From NCBI GenBank assembly GCA_016186945.1, contig JACPKR010000056.1, positions 1 to 24,723 of the forward strand: a stretch of DNA of 24,723 bases. Direction: 5' to 3'. How positions within the stretch are numbered: position 1 is the stretch's first letter; each line of letters starts with the position of its first letter. The notes beneath the pieces are model-generated. The model was not told the DNA's origin, searched no databases, and saw nothing but the letters and a program-made list of their open reading frames with translations. This DNA is from Deltaproteobacteria bacterium. Lineage in GTDB: Bacteria; Bdellovibrionota_B; Oligoflexia; Oligoflexales; Bog-1112. The position numbers were made by a program, and so were the translations under genes. Shown piece after piece: positions 16,469 to 22,556 of this stretch.

Positions 16469-16548
16469 CCCGCTTTTGAAAAAGGGAGAGGGGGGTTTGG
16501 GGGGGCGAGGGATGCGTCGCTTCCCCAAGGGATTTGTTGAGGATTGAC
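16458..16548 (-). repeat. G-run element, partial copy C3
   Basis: It begins GTAATACGTAACCCGCTT, overlapping the last codons and stop of addA. It then runs into the G-quadruplex motif at 16484-16511 (tracts GGG, G6, G7 and GGG with AGA, TTT and CGA loops) and ends in a degenerate version of the element's interior (AAGGGATTTGTTGAGGA). Compared with copies C1 and C2 it lacks the half containing the TTGGAGGAA hairpin. It fills the gap before the acyl-CoA dehydrogenase gene. Confidence 0.75.
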
Positions 16549-16584
16549 GGAATCGGCGTACCATAGGTGGTAGGAGATTCGAAC

Positions 16585-18306
16585 GTGACAAAAAGCAATT
16601 TTTTTGAAGAGGCACGATCCTCGCTAAGGAACGGACGTGAAAAGGGGCTTGGCAATTTCTACACATTTGAGCCTCTCCTCCGATCATCCTTGAGGTTTTG
16701 GCTTTCACCCGAGGTCCTCGCCCAAAATGAGGGATTGCTGGAGGGTGTGGGGGAGGAAGCGGCAGGAGTTCTGAATAGCTGGGCGATCGAAACGAATCGA
16801 GATGAGAACCTGCCACGCTTGCGTTCTCATGATGCGTATGGGAACCGCACGGAAGAAGTCGTGTTTCACCCTCTCTATCACGAGATGGGACGTCGTATCT
16901 ACAAGTCGGGCATCATGTCCCTGTATGGCACGCCAGGTCAGGAGCTTTTGCAGATGGCCCTTTATTCCCTCTTTACTCACAATGGAGAAAGTGGGCACTG
17001 CTGTCCTTTGGCGTGTACCGCAGGTGCGATTAAGCTTATCTCCCGTGTGGCAAGTGAGGAAGTGCGCCGAAAGTTTCTCCCGCGACTCCTTGATTCCAGT
17101 TATGACAGCCACTACCATGCGGCCCAGTTCCTGACGGAAATTCAAGGCGGGTCCGATGTTGGGGCCAACCAAACCCGAGCCGTAAGGGACAAAGACGGCA
17201 GATGGCGCTTGCATGGGGAAAAATGGTTCTGCTCAGTCGCGGATGCTCACGTTTGGGTCTTGACTGCGCGTGAAGACGGAGCGCCAGACGGAACAAGAGG
17301 ATTAAGCACTTTCGTTGCCCTGCGTCATCTTGAGACGGGAGCTGTGAATCATTTCACAGTCAGGCGTTTGAAAACCAAGCTTGGTACGCGTTCTATGGCA
17401 ACTGCTGAGATCGACCTCCAAGGTACGGAAGCATACGCCGTGGGCCAGTCAGGGGAGGGGTTTAAATACGTTGTCGACATCGTGTTGAATACATCACGCC
17501 TCTACAACGGGTTTGGGTGTGCAGGAATGATCCGACGGGCCTATGGAGAAGCTCTGCAGTTTGCCAGGTTACGATCTTGTTTTGGAAAACCTATCCTTAA
17601 CTTCCCTCTTGTAAAGCGTGCTCTCTGCCAACTTAAGACAGAAACTGCATGTGTCCTGACGTCTTGTTTTCAACTGGCAGCCCTTGACGCTAAGATGGCA
17701 GCGGGTGAAGCAGATGAAGCGGATCGGAAGGAGTTTCGTTTCCTGGTCAACGCAAACAAATACTGGACCTCAATTCAGGCAACGAAACGCATCCGTCAGG
17801 CGATTGAAGTCTTTGGCGGAAACGGGACCATCGAAGAATTTTCTGTCCTCCCACGGCTCTACAGAGACGCGATTGTCTACGAGTCGTGGGAGGGAACCCA
17901 TAACGTCCTCTGCCAACAAGTTTTGCGCGACATGGCGAAATTGAAAGTTCACGACGTTATCCTGGAACGGAACGAAGCTCACCTGAAGGAACTTGATACC
18001 CACTCCGAATGTGGTGACATCAGTAGGCGCTATCTCGCAAAACTTTCTGCCCTGAGACAGCAGGCTAGCCAAGTTCTCTCCATGGAAGAGGAAGACGCAC
18101 AATTGCATATCCGAACTTGGATCGACAATCTTATGCCAACCATTCAAGGCGTTGGTCTTTTGCGAGAAAGTGTTAAGGAGCCAGACAGACATTTGCGTCT
18201 TCAAAAAATTTTGCTGGTCCACTACCAACTGCTACAACTCGTAGAAAGGGTCGATCAGTTCGCCAACCAGGACACAAGCGCCCTTGAACGACGTATCGAA
18301 ACTTAG
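16585..18306 (+). CDS. Acyl-CoA dehydrogenase family protein, AidB-like
   Basis: A 573-residue flavoprotein of the acyl-CoA dehydrogenase superfamily, closest in motifs to AidB and related long forms. FLTEIQGGSDVGANQTRA (182-199) is the FAD/substrate loop typical of AidB (TEKQGGSDV). RRLKTKLGTRSMATAEI follows, then QAIEVFGGNGTIEEFSVL and YESWEGTHNVLCQQV, where Glu436 matches the catalytic base. It probably oxidises an acyl-CoA with electrons passed to ETF; an AidB-like role in DNA alkylation response is possible but not shown. The GTG at 16585 is used because AGGAG lies 8 bp upstream; an earlier GTG (16567) lacks such a site. Its neighbours give no pathway clue. Confidence 0.85.
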   Translation: MTKSNFFEEARSSLRNGREKGLGNFYTFEPLLRSSLRFWLSPEVLAQNEGLLEGVGEEAAGVLNSWAIETNRDENLPRLRSHDAYGNRTEEVVFHPLYHEMGRRIYKSGIMSLYGTPGQELLQMALYSLFTHNGESGHCCPLACTAGAIKLISRVASEEVRRKFLPRLLDSSYDSHYHAAQFLTEIQGGSDVGANQTRAVRDKDGRWRLHGEKWFCSVADAHVWVLTAREDGAPDGTRGLSTFVALRHLETGAVNHFTVRRLKTKLGTRSMATAEIDLQGTEAYAVGQSGEGFKYVVDIVLNTSRLYNGFGCAGMIRRAYGEALQFARLRSCFGKPILNFPLVKRALCQLKTETACVLTSCFQLAALDAKMAAGEADEADRKEFRFLVNANKYWTSIQATKRIRQAIEVFGGNGTIEEFSVLPRLYRDAIVYESWEGTHNVLCQQVLRDMAKLKVHDVILERNEAHLKELDTHSECGDISRRYLAKLSALRQQASQVLSMEEEDAQLHIRTWIDNLMPTIQGVGLLRESVKEPDRHLRLQKILLVHYQLLQLVERVDQFANQDTSALERRIET

Positions 18307-18322
18307 AGGTCATGGAAATCAT

Positions 18323-18400
18323 ATGTACTGGAACCATTGGGTAGCATTGGGAAGTCTTTTAGGCGGTTGGATCCTTCTTACTGTGACATCTCTTCTGTAG
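18323..18400 (+). CDS. Candidate 25-residue membrane microprotein
   Basis: A short frame starting MYWNHWVALGSLLGG would encode 25 residues forming one hydrophobic helix, ending TSLL and a TAG. It begins 16 bp after the dehydrogenase stop, with GGAAA 4 bp before the ATG. Its last 23 bases overlap the 3' end of the convergent hydrolase gene. The length and Trp/Tyr-rich start recall single-helix small proteins such as CydX, but there is no similarity strong enough to name it. It could be chance. Confidence 0.2.
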   Translation: MYWNHWVALGSLLGGWILLTVTSLL

Positions 18401-19394
18401 ACGAGTCAGAGTCAGAAAGCTCTACGCGTTCCTGCCAACGGCTTTGCAGGAAGCGACGAGCTTTGCCTAGATATTTAAAACTAGCCCAAATGGCAGTGCC
18501 CGCATGACCATAGGGACGACTTTCGTGTTTCGGATGGTCCAAGATGTCCCAGAGATTCCACTGGTATCGAGAATGGACAAAACGGTCGTTTTTAGCAATG
18601 AACAAGTAGAAGTCCTCTGTTTTTCGCTGGCAGAGCAAATCGCCGATATCCACGATGATCTGAGATCGTAAGATTTTGAGGTAGTCTTCGATCGTGGAAA
18701 TTCCTGCACTTTGCATCTGTCGGTGGCGGATTTGAATGACCGTAGGCAATTCCGAGTGAGCCATAACCTCCTCAACAGGTGCACCCGCGACCATGAGCAC
18801 GCCAGCTTTGATGCGAGCGTCCATTGCCATGTGATACAGACTTCGTATCCCCCCGTAACTTGCGCCTACGGCACCCATTTGAGAAGAGTCCACGTCCTGG
18901 CGTTCTGAGAAGTGATCGACAAGGGCAAGACTAACACGCACCGTATTGAGAAGACTCAGGATGTAGTTCTCGAGAACGTACATGTTCGTTTCATCCATAT
19001 AATGGGAGACAACAACGGAAATCCCCCTGTGGGTAAAATAGTGGGCAATCGACTGTTCAAGAGGCGTAATGCCGTATATGTTGGCGTAAAGGAAGACAAG
19101 GGGTGCTTTCTCACCAGGATTGACCAAGGTGGTTTGATAATACTGATAATCGAAGGAGATACTATCTTCTCCGGGTATCTGCATTTTGCCCACGTACTTG
19201 ATATAGCCAAAGCGAATCCTCTGCAGCTCTTCTTCCAAAACGACGGGCTTCTGGCGGTCAGCGAAAATAAGGCGAGAGCTCTCACCCTTTTCGATACGTT
19301 CCTGTGTGCAATTTGCAATGCTTGCTTGGTCCGCCTGGATCGCAGGGGCAAAGCATATGGCAATGAAAAGGGGCATACTTTGCAAAATTTTCAT
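18378..19394 (-). CDS. Exported alpha/beta hydrolase
   Basis: A 338-residue protein with a clear signal peptide (MKILQSMPLFIAICFAPAIQ, cleavage likely after Ala21). The catalytic triad is visible: Ser179 in the elbow GAVGASYGG, Asp270 in FIAKNDRFVH and His297 in RPYGHAGTA. The oxyanion-side strand is PLVFLYANIYG (98-108). It is likely a periplasmic esterase or dienelactone-hydrolase-like enzyme; the substrate is unknown. The C-terminal tail is Ser/Glu-rich. The frame is open upstream through the G-run element, but the ATG at 19394 is chosen for its signal peptide and AGGTGG site. A hybrid promoter from element C2 may drive it. Confidence 0.8.
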   Translation of the reverse strand: MKILQSMPLFIAICFAPAIQADQASIANCTQERIEKGESSRLIFADRQKPVVLEEELQRIRFGYIKYVGKMQIPGEDSISFDYQYYQTTLVNPGEKAPLVFLYANIYGITPLEQSIAHYFTHRGISVVVSHYMDETNMYVLENYILSLLNTVRVSLALVDHFSERQDVDSSQMGAVGASYGGIRSLYHMAMDARIKAGVLMVAGAPVEEVMAHSELPTVIQIRHRQMQSAGISTIEDYLKILRSQIIVDIGDLLCQRKTEDFYLFIAKNDRFVHSRYQWNLWDILDHPKHESRPYGHAGTAIWASFKYLGKARRFLQSRWQERVELSDSDSSTEEMSQ

Positions 19395-19430
19395 AATCCA
19401 CCTCAAGTCGGGTTTCACTTTACCCTTCAG

Positions 19431-19460
19431 TTCATAACACAAGTAAGCTGTTTGTGGCAA
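19431..19460 (-). promoter_or_regulatory. Candidate hybrid promoter at the edge of element C2
   Basis: On the minus strand TTGCCA (19460-19455) lies in the end of the G-run element. It is followed after 18 bp by TATGAA (19436-19431), preceded by TG as an extended -10. It points to the hydrolase gene 37 bp further on. The same TTGCC motif of the element forms a -35-like box at copy C1. Predicted by eye. Confidence 0.35.
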
Positions 19461-19583
19461 AAAAAGAGAGAGGGGGGTTTGGGGGGGAAAGGGAAGCGTC
19501 GCTCCCTCAAGGAATTTCTTGGAGGAACCAGCTGCGCAGTTTCCTCCAAACCACCTCCTTGCCACAACGGGGTTATGTATTAC
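19441..19583 (-). repeat. G-run element, full copy C2
   Basis: Inverted relative to C1. Read on the minus strand it runs GTAATACATAACCCCGTTGT, the TTGGAGGAA/TTCCTCCAA hairpin, and the C-rich block, to TTGCCACAAACAGCTTAC. The plus strand carries G6-TTT-G7-AAA-GGG at 19472-19493. It starts 4 bp after the stop of the small exported protein gene and lies 47 bp before the hydrolase start. Its left 100 bp is nearly identical to C1. Confidence 0.85.
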
Positions 19584-19587
19584 AATC

Positions 19588-19905
19588 TTACTTGATGACG
19601 AAGGTCACTTCGCCTTCACTAAGGAAAGCCATGCAGCCCTCCTTCTCCTTACCATAAAGAAATTTGGCATCTGAACAATGAGAGATCAGAAGACGCGGGC
19701 CTAAACTCTTTTTCTGCTCAGTCAACCATGACGCACACTGCTTTTCAGCCTCCTTTTTGTCTTGGGCGCAGAAAAATTTTGTCTCCTTTAAAGGTTTTTC
19801 CTCTGTCCCGCTTTTTATCGTAATCGTTTCCTCGATTTTTGTCGCTTTTCCCTGGCCAAAGGAAAGCGAGCTAATAAATAGAGCGGACAGTGCAAAGGTT
19901 TTCAT
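19588..19905 (-). CDS. Small exported protein with four cysteines
   Basis: A 105-residue protein that I do not recognise. It has a signal peptide (MKTFALSALFISSLSFGQG, residues 1-19). The mature part is Lys/Glu-rich with four cysteines (46, 57, 77, 91), an even number that could form two disulfides in the periplasm. A strong ribosome binding site (AAGGAGGAG) precedes the ATG. The upstream MITE copy B ends 22 bp before the start, so the promoter must lie in or at the edge of the MITE. The gene may be co-transcribed with the hydrolase gene through element C2. Confidence 0.7.
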   Translation of the reverse strand: MKTFALSALFISSLSFGQGKATKIEETITIKSGTEEKPLKETKFFCAQDKKEAEKQCASWLTEQKKSLGPRLLISHCSDAKFLYGKEKEGCMAFLSEGEVTFVIK

Positions 19906-19927
19906 TTCTCCTCCTTAAGTTAAGATA

Positions 19928-20090
19928 TAGTATTCAAGATAATCAATTTTGGGAAAAACTTTTTGAAAAAAGTTATTTCCCCAAGCCCCTTTTCAAAAAC
20001 TTCAATATCTAAAGTTTTTTGGGGGGAGGCGTGGATGGGAACTTTTTTTCAAAAAAGGTCCTCTCCACAAATTCTCTTTCTCAAATACTA
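19928..20090 (-). repeat. 163-bp MITE, copy B, flanked by TA
   Basis: An inverted copy of the element at 13689-13851, with the same length and about nine base differences by eye. The ends are TAGTATTCAAG (left) and CAAATACTA (right), with TA outside each end (19926-19927 and 20091-20092). It lies between the divergent small exported protein and lipoprotein genes. The right junction with the flank forms a perfect TATAAT at 20089-20094, which could serve as a -10 for the lipoprotein gene, though a convincing -35 is lacking. Confidence 0.85.
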
Positions 20091-20162
20091 TAATTTATGT
20101 TCTAGGGCTGGGTTTCCCACTGAAAACGTGACAAAATAATCAGAAACGGTCTGGAGTCGCTC

Positions 20163-21233
20163 ATGTTACGAGGATTATACTCTGTCACGATTTGTATGGC
20201 ACTCTTAACTTTTGCTTGCAATCCTTCGACAGACACGTCTTACGATCTAAAATTCTCCGCCAAAGATTTTACGCCCCACAACGATCAAGTGCTGGAGGTG
20301 GCAATCGTTCGCAAGAGCACCGGTGCGATTCTGAAGAAGGACAAGACCGTTGTAAGAGACGGAGCGTTCTCCTTTTCCTTTCCTGGCGTTTTGAAAGCGG
20401 GGGAAGCGTATTTCGTCGACTACTACGCGGATTTTAACGAAAACGGAACGTGCGACGCGCCACAGACTGATCACACCTGGCGAGTAAGAATTCCCACGGT
20501 GGATGGGGACGTGGATTTCGTGGACACCCATCACATGGGCTTTACAGACGTTTGCAGTTCCTTTACGGGCGAGGGGGGGGAAGAGGACACCGATACAACA
20601 ACAGTCACCCTTGTGGGAACTCTGGCGGTGGACACAAGCCTGGCGCCTACATCGGGGATTTCTCCAGGGGCTTTGCTGTCTGGATCGACGGTCTTTATAG
20701 AAGGTTTTCCAGACGTCGACGCGGAATCACGCTCCGACGGTACCTTTCGCTTACAGATTCCCGTTCCGACGAAACAGGCTGGAGGGACTCTCCATGCTGT
20801 GATGTGGCACACCGTGCATTCTGATGGCAACGAGTTCAAATGGGACGCTAACATAACTCGGATTGGAAAGCGGGAGGCTTTCGCCGTACCCAGTTCCGTA
20901 TCATCCCAAACGGTGAGCCTCGGGAAAGTGTTTCTGTCTTATACGAAGCGGGTATTCTTCACCCTTCGTGAGGAAACAACGAACGATCCTGTCGATCTCT
21001 GCTGGGTCCAATTTCCAGACTACAAATTTCAATTGTTCTTCAACAACATCGGATCAGGTTTATACAGGGTAGACTACCTTCCTCCGGGAGACTACACGAT
21101 GAAACTGGATTGTCTTGGTACCGAGAAACTTGTGCCGTTCACGGTCAGTGCCTCAACAAGCTACACAGACACTCAAGACCTTGGAACGGTGTATATACGT
21201 GGCGACGGCAGCACCTACGGGCATTTGCACTGA
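20163..21233 (+). CDS. Putative lipoprotein with beta-sandwich-like domains
   Basis: A 356-residue protein with a lipoprotein signal peptide; the lipobox LLTFAC puts the lipidated cysteine at 19. The mature part is rich in Ser, Thr, Asp and Gly with alternating hydrophobic residues. It looks like two or three Ig-like or carboxypeptidase-regulatory-like beta domains: a first with YYADFNENGTCDAPQTDHTW (100-119), a second after an acidic linker (GEGGEEDTDTTTV), and a last ending YLPPGDYTMKLDC. The NENGTCDAP..DH motif recurs in proteobacterial surface lipoproteins, from memory. A binding or structural surface role is inferred. GGAG lies 8 bp before the ATG. Its last 43 coding bases are part of a direct repeat found again at 24483. 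Confidence 0.65.
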   Translation: MLRGLYSVTICMALLTFACNPSTDTSYDLKFSAKDFTPHNDQVLEVAIVRKSTGAILKKDKTVVRDGAFSFSFPGVLKAGEAYFVDYYADFNENGTCDAPQTDHTWRVRIPTVDGDVDFVDTHHMGFTDVCSSFTGEGGEEDTDTTTVTLVGTLAVDTSLAPTSGISPGALLSGSTVFIEGFPDVDAESRSDGTFRLQIPVPTKQAGGTLHAVMWHTVHSDGNEFKWDANITRIGKREAFAVPSSVSSQTVSLGKVFLSYTKRVFFTLREETTNDPVDLCWVQFPDYKFQLFFNNIGSGLYRVDYLPPGDYTMKLDCLGTEKLVPFTVSASTSYTDTQDLGTVYIRGDGSTYGHLH

Positions 21234-21258
21234 TCCTTTTCAAGAAGTGCTGGGTTGG
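21191..21258 (+). repeat. 68-bp direct repeat, left copy (R1)
   Basis: It covers the last 43 bp of the lipoprotein gene, including its stop, and 25 bp beyond, from GTATATACGTGGCGAC to GTGCTGGGTTGG. It recurs at 24483-24550 with two differences. The two copies bracket the more AT-rich segment that contains the kinase-like/glycosidase gene and the IS607 remnant. Confidence 0.9.
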
Positions 21259-21302
21259 GTGTCATAGAGGTCAAAAGTTAACAACACAAGAAGATCAATT
21301 TA

Positions 21303-22556
21303 ATGCATAAGTTGAGATCTAAATCAATCTTAGGAGGCTTATCTGGTCTGGTTATCTTAACCTTTATCCAATGTAGTGTGGTTAAAAAAAAAGATATGAA
21401 AGAAGATGCTGCTTTAACCGGAAGTCATGTGAAAGAATCCGGGCAGGCGGGATTTCAACCAGATCTCATTGAGAGCGAGTTCGATAAACTCGATCGAAGT
21501 GAACAGGAAGCCGTAAAAGAACTTGTTCCCAAGGTAGTTTCTCTGAAAGAGCTTGAAAAAAAGGGCGTGAACACCGCTTACCTTGCTAAGGATAACAGAG
21601 GACAGACATTTTTTATTAAGTTCTTTACTTATGAAGAGCGGTCCCTGTTTTCTCCAGCAAATCGCAAAGCATTGCTTCCTAACTTTGCTCCTCTACATGA
21701 AGCAGCTAGCTCTATCCTTGCAAACTATATCACCTCTGGATTAGTTCCAGCAGGCAAAGCTCACGGCGTAGGTGTTGCGTATCCTTATATGGCGCTCGAC
21801 CAAAATGCAACTAAATCCCTATTTAAGGGTACCTACCCTGACTATAAATTTGAAGACATATATCAGTACATTAACTTTGAACAACGCTGTCAACTCTTTG
21901 TCCACATGATTTCCGACCTGGTTCTCAATAATTTTGACACTCACACAGGCCAGTTTGCAGTCAGCAAAGGAGAGATTTTAGCCTTCGATAAGGGACGGTC
22001 ATACCTCGATACCATCTTCAAAGAGACGGTTATCCGCGAATTTTCTTTGGAAAAAGAAATTATCACAAACTCAAAGGTTTATAAAAACTTTGCTGAACAC
22101 CTTTCCGAAGATAAAGATGAACTGAAAAAGATTATCTCTTCCCCGTTAGTGCAAAATGCTCTTAAGAAGATTGAGGCTTTAGGGGTTGGGGGGGAGAACG
22201 AGGTTCTTTTTGATCTTATGTCTCCGCTCACAACGTATATAGATTATGTGGCAGAATCGCAAGATAACCCATCTTTAAGTCAGATCAAGAAAAGTTACGT
22301 TGGTTTATTTAAAGATCTCAAGAAGGTCCTTGCGGAATGGCTCGATATCTCTGAAGACCTTTTTGGATACGATGATGAATCGATCTCTACAAAACTTAAA
22401 TACACTATTGAAGCAGGGGTATCTTCTATAAGTTTCGATCCGAAGGAATTTAGTCCCGTCATATTAGCTCCGATTGAGGAAGGAATTCCGGGGGATAAGG
22501 TTTCAAATATGCTTAAAAGCTGGGGCTGTGGCCGGGATCAATGGAGGCTTTTTTAG
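21303..22556 (+). CDS. Exported kinase-like protein, 5' part of a frameshifted gene
   Basis: 417 residues. A hydrophobic N-terminus ending FIQC (Cys24) suggests export, perhaps as a lipoprotein, though Gln before Cys is not a standard lipobox. A kinase-like domain of the PI3K/HipA/FAM20 type is suggested by GQTFFIKFF (Lys106, ATP-binding strand), LHEAASSILANYI (Glu133), SDLVLNNFDTHTGQFAV (Asp205, Asp212, with Gln217 where Asn is usual) and EILAFDKGRS (Asp229, metal site). Residues about 373-405 look like the start of a phosphodiester glycosidase domain that continues in the +1 frame. The last 12 residues (WGCGRDQWRLF and the one before) are therefore probably out-of-frame. The ATG at 21303 has only AAGAAG upstream. 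Composition is AT-richer than neighbouring genes. Confidence 0.6.
   Translation: MHKLRSKSILGGLSGLVILTFIQCSVVKKKDMKEDAALTGSHVKESGQAGFQPDLIESEFDKLDRSEQEAVKELVPKVVSLKELEKKGVNTAYLAKDNRGQTFFIKFFTYEERSLFSPANRKALLPNFAPLHEAASSILANYITSGLVPAGKAHGVGVAYPYMALDQNATKSLFKGTYPDYKFEDIYQYINFEQRCQLFVHMISDLVLNNFDTHTGQFAVSKGEILAFDKGRSYLDTIFKETVIREFSLEKEIITNSKVYKNFAEHLSEDKDELKKIISSPLVQNALKKIEALGVGGENEVLFDLMSPLTTYIDYVAESQDNPSLSQIKKSYVGLFKDLKKVLAEWLDISEDLFGYDDESISTKLKYTIEAGVSSISFDPKEFSPVILAPIEEGIPGDKVSNMLKSWGCGRDQWRLF

Noticed and set aside
22474-22515. Independent start of the NAGPA frame at a TTG
   Set aside because: No ribosome binding site precedes it, and the domain's lead-in is in the other frame; a frameshift explains the split better.
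22509-22522. Programmed -1 frameshift
   Set aside because: The needed shift is +1; a -1 slip at the A run would not reach the NAGPA frame. A +1 or -2 event stays possible but is rarer than an indel.
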